Below, piece by piece: positions 38,101 through 49,045 of a stretch of DNA of 64,000 nucleotides (positions are counted from its first letter, which is position 1; the number at the start of each line of letters is the position of its first letter). The notes under the pieces are model-generated. The model saw only the letters and a list, made by a program, of their open reading frames with translations, made no database searches and was not told where the DNA came from. The position numbers and the translations under genes were made by a program. The stretch is from Actinernus sp. WN-2022 (taxonomy: Eukaryota > Cnidaria > Anthozoa > Actiniaria > Actinernidae): the NCBI GenBank assembly GCA_030867875.1, contig JAOWCC010000936.1:80881032-80945031 (forward strand), read 5' to 3'.

Positions 38101-41100
38101 TTGAAGTTTGCCGGGTTTCATAACCATTCCACTATTAACTATGCCCAGACAAAAGAACCCCTGGGGAACTTTCCTGCTAGGACATAGTTATAGGGCATGA
38201 TACATATCGTAAACACCCGTGTATAAGCCGCACCTGTAGATAAGCCGCACCCCACTTTTTTTGAAAAATACAAAAAATAATTAGAAAATCTCTTGTCCGA
38301 GTTCATAAACGCTTGTACTTGATGCCAAACTTCTTAAAAAAAAAAGAATAATCTTTTGTTGAAGTTCATAAATGCTTGTACTTAAAGCAAAACTTCATCA
38401 GATTGTCATAAATACATAATCGCAACTTTAATTCGATTGAATATGGTTCAACTTGCCTTGTCATTTCTTGTGTATATTTTAACCTGCAGTCTTTAAATCA
38501 CTCCAGAATTCTTCCGCTTTTATTTCCCCATTAACTAACAACAATTCCAAGGAACCGCCTTCCTTTAATCGCTAGAGCAAGAAAGGTTTTCTGGTGAAAC
38601 AATACTTGCACGAATAGGTCTCGGACCCAGTCCATTGCGGTCTACAGGAAAACGCCTGACACACATTTTTATTATGTGATTTTTTAACAACTTGAACATG
38701 GGGTAATATTATAAAAATAATGTCTCGTTATTATATAAGACCTTGGCTTGAATATTTTTTAAAGCAGTGTGTTCTTGACTTCGTTTTTTTATTTTCAGAA
38801 ATTTTACTTGCCCGCTTGGGCAACCATTTGCAAACTTTTGGTTGCCTGAACCAAAACGTTACTTGCCCGGGACGTCGGGCAGCCTTAAGTGCGAGCCCTG
38901 GGGTGTAAGTAACTCTTGATCACATTCTAAATTCCCCCTTAGAAAACAAATTAAAGCATCAAAGGATAATTTAGAATGTGATCAGCCGACACTTATGCCC
39001 CTTTTGCACACATCCCTTCATTTGTGTTTCAACTAAATTTCGGTTACATTTTATTTTCCTAGGGCTCATGGCAGGAAGCAATAAAAAATAGGTTCAAAAA
39101 CCTCAGAAAGTCAAAGCGACCTGCCACCAAGAGTATTGCTACTGGTGAAAAAGCTGCCACTCTATGCAAAAAGAGCAAAAGATCTGCAAGTGATATTCCC
39201 ACTATGCATGAAGGCGAGACACAAGAGACATGTGAGGAGCACATAAAAACCATAAAGAAGGAAATGTCGAAGCCTACAAATAGAGATATTGGTCTTGTCA
39301 AAGAGTTGATGGAAATTACATTTCCATACAGGAGGCAGGGAGTGGTGTTAGATCCCGTCATTGTCAAGACATTATTACTAAAGTACCCAGCACTGCAACT
39401 AGTATCAGAGGTAAGTTTAAAATACTTGTGCCATCATCAAAAATTTAAAGTCCAACAAAGCTGTTCTTTATTCTAGACATCGAAAAAAATCTACACAAAA
39501 TTTCACATCAATACATGTAGTCGTTTTGTTCCAGGGTAAATGAATTTTGACTTATGTATAACAATCCATGTAAGTGTGTCATTTTTTTGTTACAAAAAGT
39601 TTTGGAAGTAAAACCCAATGATTTTGATGGGAAATTAAGCTTTATTTGTATTTTTGTTTTATGGCAGCTACAAAGTACTGTAAAATTGTTGTACATTCCT
39701 TGGCACACAGTTCCATTAGGAAATAATCTAATGTTCCAAAATTGGGGGTTGTAAGTGTATTTTTGGAAGTTCAACAAGGCCAAAAATGTTGTATTTGATT
39801 TTACAATGTAGCAATGCCAAACCAATTTTGCGATATATAGAGGGTCATGATGATGAAAACTACCAATAGGACTTACAGTTAATTTCAAAACTTTGGCTGC
39901 ATGGATTGCCGAATTCGTTTGGAACTTGGGTACTACGTTCCAAATTATGCAAATTATTTTTGTACTTGTCAATCAAATTGTGATCTTCCAAATGAACTTT
40001 GGAACCTCTGTCTGAACTTCACAACAAAGTTGGGAAGTTGGTGGGGAAGTTCGATCCCATTTTATTGTGGCATATTCTTTGCAACCCGGTTCACAAGCAC
40101 CACTGAGTGAGACAGACAAACTATTGGCACCATTTTCAGGTAAAACTTTATAACCCAGCGCTTTACCGATTTTTTTCCACAGGACATATAGTTGACTTGA
40201 TCTTCGGTTTCAACTGTGTACTAAATGAGTTTGATAAATTAAGCAAAATTAAACCTGACTTCACCTTCTTTGGTGGTTTCTGTTTATCCACAAGATGGTT
40301 GATTGTTGCACTTGCGGCCTCTTGCTCTACAAAATACTTTCGTTGACTAGTTCTTGGTAGCAGCTGAGATTCATCTTTTAGCAATAATTGTAGCTGATAG
40401 ATCAGTAAAGCTTTTGCTCCAAGTGGAAGTTCCTTTTGGAACATATGAAGTTGACTTGATCTTGGGTGATATTAAGTTACTTGGAGTGTTTGATAAATTA
40501 AGCAAAATATATCATTTTCTAATTGTCCTTTGAAAGATAGCATCCAGCTTAATAGTTTGTCTGTCTCACTCTGTAGTGCTTGTGAACCGGGTTGCAAAGA
40601 ATATGCCATAATAAAATCGGATTGGACTTCCCGCCAACTTCGCGAGCAACTTTGTTGTGAAGTTCAGATGGAAGTTCCAAAGTTCATTTGGAAGATCACA
40701 ATTTGATTGACAGGTAGAAAAGTAATTTACATACTTAGGAACATAGTTCCAAAGTTCCAAACGAACTTGGCAATCTGTTTGGCCAAAGTTTTGTGAAATT
40801 AACTGTAAAGGGGCACACTGTCAATAATTATTGAACTGAACTGAACCTTGAAGTTTCATTAAAACAAAACTACAAAAATAACACCCTGACATTGAAGATA
40901 AATACCATGTGTGAATGTCCTGGTATGCTTTTCAGACTTTTTCGTTAGAGGATGGCAAAGATTAAAGTACATGTATATTATAAAAGCTCATTTTATAAAC
41001 TTGATTTGGGTTACAGTGAACCGATTTGAAGTTGCTCTAAATTTCTCTTAAAAGCAGTATTTTACATCCATTGGAATCTTTGCCATCTTTCATCAAAATA

Positions 41101-44100
41101 TTTGGAAAGTCTACTCTGCTAATCTGAATAGTTGTTTTTGTATTTTGTCATGAGAAAGTTTAAAGTGTCCTTTTAACCCTTTCCTTACTGGACATGTTTG
41201 GCCCAGTTGGTGAAATCCTGAGTGCTAACTCAACCCTCCCCCTCGGTTTCAAGTTTGGCTAGCCCGGGGCAGTTAAATACTGCTGACTTTTTAAGCCGAG
41301 GGCTCAAACTTGTTTTCCAGATATCAGCTGTATCAATGTTTATCCCACAATATTTACCTTATTTGGTGGCTGTTACTGCTATTCTACGTTCTACAAAATG
41401 CATTTGATAGCGATTTCCTTTGTGTTGTTGCTGTTTTGTCCCCCTCCCACGACTGTGATCCTTAGCGTTTAAACAATAGATTGTTTTGATTTGACGTCAT
41501 AATGATATACATGTAGGTCAATTCATTAGACTTTGCAATAAGTTGAATAAATATTTAGCATTTTGTCTAAAATAACTGTTTTATTTACTAACAACTCACA
41601 GACTTATAACTTCTCAATATATCGATGTTGTTGTGATAGAAAGGTGCCATGGAGATTAATGATGTGACGTAAGATCCCAGAATCAATCCAGACTTTTTCT
41701 TACATGGTCATGGGTCAAGAAAGGTCAAATTTTCACCATTTTAAACAAGCATAGAACATTGAGTATTCTCTGTAAGACAAAACTTTCTTCACAGAAGTAC
41801 TCAAAACCTTTCGAAAATTCATATGTATAAAAATTGCAAAAGGGGTTAGGTACACTTTAAGAAAAGCTGAGGACAAATCCAGGGTATCAGGATATGAGCT
41901 ACAATGAGAAGCATACAATATTTCTCCAACACATGGAACTAGTGGAGTTTGATGTGGTAAATTCAACTCATAAAATTTCATTATATTAACAGTTGAAGAA
42001 TGAATTTGGAAGGGCTGTTGGGGACAAGCACATAGTGCGAACCATGGCAGATCAATTCCGTTCCATATGGCAGGCCAAAATTCTAAAACTGGCTATCAAG
42101 AGGAAGCTGGAAAAAGCACTCTTCTCCGAAGCACAAGATGCGATAGAGGCAGATCCAGAAGAGAAGCCAGGTAATGCATAATTAGGTTTTAGGGTCTGGA
42201 AAGAATGATGTTGCTCCTGTGATTGTTTTGGTTTTACTACACAATTGAAAACTGCTCTTTTCAAAATTAATTGTTGTCCCTAGTAACGATCCCAAGCCCC
42301 TTGGCAAAACTGAACTTACCCCCTACTCATTTCTAAAATGGCGAATTTCCTTTTGTAAGACAAGCAGTGTTGAAACACATGACCTCTCTTGTGACCTACG
42401 TGTATTAACAATACTTAAGTGCGTGTGTGTGGGGCGCCGATGCAGACAATATTCTGTTTAAAAAGATATTCATGCCGTGTGATAAGAATCTATTCTGTCT
42501 TTCGGATATACCTTCTAAGTTCAGATTATATGTTCTAAAGTCGAAACTTTTCATGTTCTGAGCGGAAAATATTAGTTCCATACTTTGAATATCGGTTCTA
42601 AACTCGGAATATTCATGCTAAACTTACTATTTATCTTCCAAAGTGCATTTTTATCTTCTAATCGTGAAAAACCTCTTTCAAAAATATGCGTGCTCAACTT
42701 ATAAATATATATTTGAAATTCTGCTGAGAAAATATGTATTACAAATGAACAAAATATCTATGCTATATTAAACCAAAAATATATTCTAATTAATATGCAA
42801 ATAAATGTTAATATTTTTGACATCCATGATGCAGTGCGGCCTATAATTTACCGTCATTTTGTAATATCAGAGTTTTCTCACTTCCCTGGTTATATAAAGT
42901 AAAATGATCAATGTGTTACAGAGGCTTTGCCTTTCAAATACCGAGTTTTTGACCTTTCTGGAAGCTGCTGTATCTGTTCTTTTAGACGCAAAAGACAAAG
43001 GCTCTGCATCAGGACTTTCATACTCTTCAGATCACTTTCTGCAAACTCTGATCATTTGCCTGGAGGACATTTGTACCACATTAACGGTAGTAATAGAAAA
43101 CCTTGAACAAGGTGACACCATTCTCCCAATCATTTCAGGGCTGATAGAATATCTTATCTCTATTATGGAACGGTTATCGATCAATATATTTACGGTTTGG
43201 TGAACGATTTGGGACCTGCCTACAATCAGTACTGACTAGTCCTCTATCCCACTCAGGCACTGGCAGAGGGCGTCCTCGATTCACAATTTCCTCGAGTCAA
43301 TTGGAGTTTTTGAGGAGTAAATTCTTTTCATGGACAACTGAAAATTGGAAGTATTCTAAATGTTTCAGAACGAACAGTTAGAAGGAAGGCGAAAAGATGA
43401 GTTGGATATGTCAGTACGGAGTAAATTCTTTTCATGGACAACTGAAAATTGGAAGTATTCTAAATGTTTCAGAACGAACAGTTAGAAGGCGAAAAGATGA
43501 GTTGGATATGTCAGTACGGATGAGGAAAATTACTCATCCATTTCTGATGAAGACCTTCAGGGTATTATGCGAAATATTATGCAAATCACCCTAACTAGTG
43601 CATCGACTATGCGTCTTCCATATCTTCTTTTTTCTTCTTCTGTCATGCTTTCGTTGAACGCAAAACGAAAACGGTAAATTATAGACCGTGTCAAAAATAT
43701 TAACATGTTTGCATATTAATTAGAATATATTTTTGGTTTAATATAGCATAGATATTTTGTCCATTCGTAATACATATTTTCTCAGCAGAATTTAGAATAT
43801 ATATTTATAAGTTGAGCTCGCATATTTTTGAAAGAGGAAAGTTTTTCATGATTAGAAGATAAAAATGCACTTTGGAAGATTATAAACTAATTGAGATTTT
43901 GAGACGGCGATACCGAATTATATTGCCGGCCAGTTGGGAGAAAATATATTCCGCCGGCAATATAATTCGGTATCGGCGTCTCAAAATCGCAATTAGTTTT
44001 GTATCACGATTCAACAATTAAGTCGTGAATTGTTAAAAGAAAGAAGAGAATGAAGCACCAAACTTATGCTGATCGTTATTTCAATTCTCAAAAGCGCCTT

Positions 44101-46290
44101 AGTATATCTATGGCAACGGTTTCACGGCTTGAGTGGCGAAAACTTTTGCGACGTGTTTTGAAATCTCTTCAAAAATTGTGAAAATTGTACTTTTAGCCGA
44201 TAAGAGTGTTAGATTTCTGACGGAAACTACAATGCCAACCTTACCTTTAGGATTGAATGATGCTTATCTTGTAATTTACAGTGTTTTGAAGGTGAAATTG
44301 TAGAAATCTTGCTGTTGAACAAACAACGTTTGAACTTGACCTGGAACCCATGTAACTCCAAGGGCTCGCGCAAGAGCCAATCAGAGGCTGGTATTCTGAG
44401 ACGCCAATACCATGTTATATTGGCGTCTCAAAAGTAAACAAAGTGATCAGTGAATCGTGATACAAATAGTAAGTTTAGCATGAATATTCCGAGTTTAGAA
44501 CCGATATTCAAAGTATGGAACTAATATTTTCCGCTCAGAACATGAAAAGTTTGGACTTAAGAACATATAATCTGAACTTAGAAGGTATATCCGAAAACAG
44601 AACAGATTCTTAGCACATGGCATGAATATCTTTATAAACAGAATATTGTCCGCATCAGCGCCCCATACGTGTGAGCCCTGGGAGTTTTTGTATACCAATA
44701 AATCTCTAAATATTGTGGAGTACCTCTGTGAAGAAAGTTTTTCTCTAGACAGAATAGTCTGTGTTCTATGCTTCAATCTTCAAAGTTGCTCAAAAGTAAC
44801 CTTTCCTGACCCAATGCCGTCAAGGGTCATGGGTTGAGTCCTTAAAGTATGTCATACCAAGAATTATATGCTCTTTACTGGATTTTTAATTGATTAATTC
44901 AATTAGTTTTTCGCAGGTTCATTAATTGGGACTTAAAAGAACAGTTTTAATCGAAATTAGTTGCATTTCCTGAACGTAGTAGGGCTCCAGTTGTGACGTA
45001 ATTTAAGGACTAGACCCATGACCCTTGCTTATGTGGCGTTGAGTAAGGAAAGGTCACTTTTGAGCAACTTTGAAGAAGCATAGAACATTCACTATCCTGT
45101 CTGGAGAAGGAAAAAAACACAGAAGTACTCCACAACATTCAGAGAATCATTGGTGTACAAAAACTCTCAGGGCTCATGCATTTTAAGGGTGGACCATTAG
45201 AAACCCAGAGAGGGGGTGGTCATTACATTATATTTTTCGTGAGATTGAAAAGAATTACAGTAAAAAAAAAACAGTTAAAATAAGAGAGCTCACACTGCTA
45301 AAAAAATATGGTTCACAAATAGATGTGTTGGTGGCATTCATTTTATGTAACTTTTTTTCAACAGTAATCGAAGAAGCTCTTGCTGTGATGGTGCTACCCA
45401 GCCTTATCAAGGACAGAGGGAGTAAAGATCCAAGTCTCATAAAGATATGCTCAGTAAGTACATAAAATTCAAAAACCTTGGTGATGACATGATAAATCCT
45501 TGGTGGTTTATATTGGTATCAATTTGGTGGCAATATATACAAGAGTGGTTTAAATTTCACAATCTTTTGCTAAGCAGTACTTCTATAAAAAAGGTCTAGC
45601 AAATGAGTACCCCAGGTTTACCAGTTAATCATCAGAAATTAGCATATGTTTGACTTTCAAAAGTGCAAGAATCTCTGACTGGTTTCATGGTAAAGTTTTC
45701 ATTGTGCCAATTTTAATCAAGGTTCATACACTGTTCTACAGTTCAGAGGTTACTGGTAGTTACTTTGTTTTTGTTTTATGAAATTTGATCCATGAACTGG
45801 CCAGGCCTTGATATGGTTTAGAAAGTACTTATAGGTTCACGCTATTTTAAGCTTTCTGATTTCATTCCCCTCTAATAATAATAATAACAATACTGTATTC
45901 CTAATAATAATTTATTATTATGTGGTTGTTTATTCACTAATAACATGACATTCTTTTGTAAATTGAACTGTAATTTTTTTTTTTTAGGATGATGAATCCA
46001 TAGATAAGGAGATCGAGCAATCTTCAACACCAAGACTAGTTGGGTCAGGGGAAGTTGGGGAGATAAATCCTCTCTACCTTGTTACTGAAGGTGTTGTTGT
46101 TGCAAAACTTAACAACATTGGCCTTGCATCAGCTTTAGCCCTGCTTGTTGGTTGTTTCTACATTTTTAATATGGAATATCCAAAAAGCTCTAGAAACTTT
46201 TTCTTTTTCCTTGAGGCAGCCCTCATGGACAATTCTGGTGAAGCCAGGAAAAGAGTCAGCATAAACAAGCTTTTCCAAGACCTGAATTGA
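35161..46290 (+). CDS. Transposon accessory protein, SAM-like, 9 exons, 568 aa
   Basis: Exons: 35161-35289, 35464-35544, 36682-36801, 37141-37407, 37622-37813, 39063-39410, 41993-42170, 45365-45453, 45988-46290. All introns are GT-AG, and the 1707-nt frame is fully open. ATG 35161 is chosen for its GCCATGG context; an in-frame ATG at 35272 is the alternative. Exon 4 could instead begin at 37159, in frame, using a second CAG. Residues about 49-107 look like a SAM-type helical domain and 117-190 are Ser/Pro/Thr-rich. Residues 200-290 carry a basic segment with TYPFL and FKNLRKSKR, resembling a region of proteins annotated SAMD3-like in fish and cnidarians. A C-terminal domain (497-540) has the motif FYIFNMEYPKS. 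It is likely an element-encoded DNA- or transposase-binding partner; this role is inferred. Confidence 0.82.
36181..36541. mobile_element. MITE with AAGGGGCACTG ends (intron 2 of accessory gene)
   Basis: AAGGGGCACTG at the left is matched by CAGTGCCCCTT at the right, with TA outside both ends. A related element lies at about 40808-41176. Confidence 0.7.
37927..38153. mobile_element. 227-bp MITE with 31-bp ends and 7-bp target duplication
   Basis: The ends CATAGTTAATAGAGTGGAAT and its complement are near perfect over about 31 bp. CCCAGAC directly flanks both sides (37920-37926 and 38154-38160). It lies in intron 5 of the accessory gene. Confidence 0.8.
38200..38910. repeat. Mixed repeat-derived sequence in intron 5
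   Basis: TAAGCCGCACCTGTAGATAAGC-type units at about 38225-38260 and a CGAGCCCTG-ended hAT-like terminus near 38890-38900. No coding potential is seen. Confidence 0.35.
39868..40811. mobile_element. 944-bp foldback MITE (intron 6 of accessory gene)
   Basis: The arms, about 250 bp each (39868-40125 and 40550-40811), are inverted copies ending in ACAGTTAATTTC. The centre has a direct repeat of a GTTGACTTGATCTT ... TTTGATAAATTAAGCAAAAT block. Confidence 0.75.
40808..41176. mobile_element. MITE related to the 36.2-kb element, inverted
   Basis: The left end AAAGGGGCACACTG and right end GTGTCCTTTTA are diverged relatives of the 36181-36541 ends, and much of the interior matches that element in reverse. 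Confidence 0.6.
42904..43594 (+). pseudogene. Transposon gene remnant, helix-turn-helix region
   Basis: The first part (42904-43203) reads EFLTFLEAAVSVLLDA and LIEYLISIMERL. After stops and frameshifts a GRGRPRF segment appears at about 43260-43280, then QLKIGSILNVSERTVRRRKD at 43440-43500. About 100 bp is duplicated in tandem (43314-43420 and 43421-43515). The catalytic part is absent. Confidence 0.5.
43885..43998. repeat. Near-perfect 46-bp-arm hairpin
   Basis: AACTAATTGAGATTTTGAGA at 43885 pairs with its complement ending at 43998, including GCCGGCAATATAATTCGGTA in the right arm. The loop is about 22 bp. It lies within an insertion (about 43882-44463) that splits the right arm of the surrounding element. 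Confidence 0.8.
44665..45183. mobile_element. Foldback MITE with TGAGCCCTGGGAG ends
   Basis: The arms (44665-44845 and about 44995-45183) are inverted copies containing GGGTCATGGG and AGTACTC motifs. A partial relative lies at about 41640-41850. Confidence 0.65.
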
Positions 46291-46727
46291 ATTTCATATG
46301 TTATAGATATGCTCTAATTTGCTAAAAAAAAGCCATGTTCTATAATATAGAGATTGTTACATGTTAAGAGCTCTACATAGTTTTTATTCACAAGTTTAAT
46401 GCCATAATTATTGCAAACGAGCGAGTCTTTGAGCGAGTAAGAGAGATGATATTCAAAAGAGTGAATAAAAACCGATGCACTTAACATGTAATAATTTGTT
46501 TGTTACATTTTTAGGGTCGATATCTGTCGATACAAGAAAATTTACTACAAACTAATTGAAGCCACCATTTTTTTTCAGAAAAAAAGATTTACAACCATGT
46601 GAAGCCTTTTTGGTGGGAATCTCGTGTCAGAATAACATAATACAAGCAATTTGATTGGTCAAAGTTGTATCGATTGGGCAATACAACCTGTGAGGTGATC
46701 TATTGATATTGACCCTAAATACGTAAT

Positions 46728-47455
46728 GACCGGTATATAACATGGTTTGCTATGTTTTATTCGAAAACACTACCGGTAGAACCTGAGAACATTTTAAATA
46801 GCACATGCTTTAAACATTTCTTGAGTATTCTCAAACTACTGCAGTGTGTTTTATATACTAGATTTACAAGCATGATGTAACAAAACTGCCAGTATAATAG
46901 ATTCTAATAGATTGTAAGGCTTCTTCATATATTATATACATGTATGGTAGTCTGTACAAATTTTTAACAGATTATTTAATTGTTATGGTTTTAAGATTTC
47001 GTTTTGAAATTCATTTTAAATCTTGCTTGACTAGAGTAGCTAGGCTGGCAAGAAAGAGTTTCAAGACTTGTAGATTGCATTATATATGGTACTGTATGTC
47101 TACCATTTTGATATAGATTTGTTATGGTTTTCAGACTTAATTAAATTATAGAGACCCTAAATATGTAAAAGATTACAGGGTATATAGCATGGTTTGCTAT
47201 GTTTTATTAGAAAATACAACTGGTAGAACCTGAGAAATGTGTTTTAACATTTAAATAGCACAAGTCAAAGGCATGCTTTAAACATTTCTTGAGTGTTCTC
47301 AAACGATCTTGCTTGACTTGAGTAGCTAGGCTGGCAAGAAAGATTCAAGACTTGCAGATTGCATTATATATGGTACTGTGTGTCTGTACCATTTTGATAT
47401 AGAATATTTGTTATGGTTTTCAAATTTTATTAAATTATATATTTAAAAAATTCAC
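46728..47455 (+). repeat. Two direct copies of a unit of about 420 bp
   Basis: CATGGTTTGCTATGTTTTAT at about 46740 recurs at about 47189, and TAGCTAGGCTGGCAAGAAAG at about 47036 recurs at about 47320. Located between the accessory gene and the right terminus. Confidence 0.75.
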
Positions 47456-47544
47456 TTGTATTATTTCATGGTTGAATTAAATCATATTTCAATCCCGTGA
47501 CCTAGTTTGTTGTCCTGTATTACCATAATGGCATTTGGAGTAAA

Positions 47545-47789
47545 TAACTCTTTATTTGGGTAAAACTTTGGGAGTTAAAATAACTCTACATAAGCGTCAA
47601 ATCAACTCTACCCTCTGAGTTGATATAACTCCTATAGGAGTGAAAATAACTCTTTCATTAGAGTTGTTATAACTCCAAAAATGGAGTTAAAACGAAGGAG
47701 TGAAAATAACTCCGAAATAACGGATTATCCTGAACCTTTTTTTTTAACTCTAATTTTAGAGTTGTTTCAACTCCCTGAAAATAACAGTG
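47545..47789 (-). repeat. Right terminal and subterminal repeats of the transposon
   Basis: Mirror of the left end: several GAGTTAWWWTAACTC-type palindromes and the terminal repeat ending AAAATAACAGTG at 47789. Confidence 0.8.
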
Positions 47790-48154
47790 CAGTACTAGTG
47801 AATATGCATTGGATGTACAATTATGGATATGCCGGTATTTCGTACTTTGTATAGGCTTCCAGGCACGTTTTTACTATTTATTTCCCATTATTCTGACTGT
47901 TTAACAATAATACAATATGGAAATACAATTCGTATGAGATTAAATAAACATTCGCAGGCTTTTACAAGGAAGTCCTCCTTGTGTATTGTTTAATTAGATA
48001 TGAGATAAATGTTGATTTGTATCAGATGACACTACATGCATGAAGTAAAATCATTTTGATGAGAGAGAATTTGTATTGTAATTGATTACATGGACTACAA
48101 TAGGAATCATCTTTGAAATTAGTGAATTATTGAGATAGGAGTGCAGAGGAACGG

Positions 48155-48531
48155 TCTAGGAAGGAGGGAGAAACGCTAAAAATCTAAAAATACCTAGGAA
48201 GGAGGGAGAAATGTCTAGAAAAAGGGAGAATTCAGCATACAGGGAGGAGGGAGAAAATGGATCTACATACATGCTCTAGGGAGAAATGTTTAAAACTCAC
48301 TAGGGAGGAGGGAGAAATGTTTAAAACTCACTAGGGAGGAGGGAGAAATGTTTAAAACTCACTAGGGAGGAGGGAGAAATGTTTAAAACTCACTAGGGAG
48401 GAGGGAGAAATGTTTAAAACTCACTATAGGGAGGAGGGAGAAATGTCGGAAAAACTAGGGAGGAGGGAGAAATGTCGGAAAAACTAGGGAGGAGGGAGAA
48501 ATGTCGGAAAAACTAGGGAGGAGGGAGATTC
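48155..48531 (+). repeat. Minisatellite, GGGAGGAGGGAGAAATG core
   Basis: Units of about 31 bp (core plus TTTAAAACTCACTA) are followed by about 29-bp units (core plus TCGGAAAAACTA). Two related but distinct subarrays lie side by side. Confidence 0.9.
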
Positions 48532-48860
48532 CACTACCCGCTCCTCTCCACTCAGATACTAGATGTACAATTTGATTTTGCGATTGAAACCTGGCCATAT
48601 ACATTAATAACTGTATTCCGTGTTGAGAAGCGGCCATAGTTCGTTCTGTTTAATATTGTGGGTAGGTTGGTGGAAGAAACAATGATTTTTTTTAATCATG
48701 TGAAAAATTAAATCTCAAAGGGATAACATTCTATCAGGTTCCTGCCATCCAACATGGCTTCCGTCTGGTGTTCCTGCCACCAACATGGCTGCCATCACGT
48801 GATGGTGCGACACCTCTATTGACGTGAGGAAGTGATTTAAATATAACATAACTAGTTGCC
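48532..48860. other. No gene recognised
   Basis: Contains two near copies of a TTCCTGCCA ... CCAACATGGCT motif at about 48738-48790. Otherwise nothing. Confidence 0.4.
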
Positions 48861-49045
48861 TTAATGTTTAGTGTCAATTAATTTACCGTTAGCCATCCAT
48901 GTATCATGAATTAAATTCTGATTAGCCTTGGTTTCTAGGTTTTGAATGTCTTTCACAGAAAAGAAGAGATTGGCGTCACCAGCAAACAAAATAAAAGAAA
49001 GCTCATTAGTAGAAGTCACGATATCGTTGATGTATAATAGGAAAA
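48861..49045 (-). pseudogene. Short LINE RT fragment
   Basis: Encodes LFLLYINDIVTSTNELSFIL followed by FAGDANLF, a mutated version of the RT FADD box, and continues to about LID. Only the catalytic box region remains. Confidence 0.7.

Larger units (their letters stand above)
42434..44660. mobile_element. Degenerate transposon with long inverted repeats (intron 7)
   Basis: Long arms (about 42436-42825 and the split right arm 43690-43881 plus 44464-44660) begin GGGGCGC and GATGCAGACAATATTCTG. The 0.87-kb centre carries remnants of a gene: a 99-residue helical frame at 42904-43203, then GRPRFTIS and a helix-turn-helix-like segment with SERTVRRRKDEL. These resemble proteins with an integrase core found with fish and cnidarian transposons, but the core itself is gone. 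Confidence 0.6.
26488..47789. mobile_element. 21.3-kb CACTA-like (CMC/EnSpm) DNA transposon with two intact genes
   Basis: The two ends share a 21-bp perfect inverted repeat beginning CACTGTTATTTTCAGGG. Inside each end lie clusters of the palindrome GAGTTAWWWTAACTC. Between them are a minus-strand transposase gene (27510-34833) and a plus-strand accessory gene (35161-46290), both open across all exons with GT-AG introns. CAC-type ends, subterminal repeats and a tnp2-like core identify the CMC/EnSpm group. No clean 3-bp target duplication is seen: the flanks are ACA on the left and CAG on the right. Introns and flanks contain many nested MITEs. A chance pairing of two end sequences is unlikely, because the genes are oriented and spaced as in a two-gene element. 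Confidence 0.85.

Noticed and set aside
26485..47792. A 3-bp target site duplication for the large transposon
   Set aside because: The flanking triplets are ACA and CAG. Only a CA dinucleotide can be matched, so no duplication is claimed.
48155..48531. Array considered as CRISPR-like
   Set aside because: Units are contiguous without unique spacers and the host is a eukaryote; it is a minisatellite.
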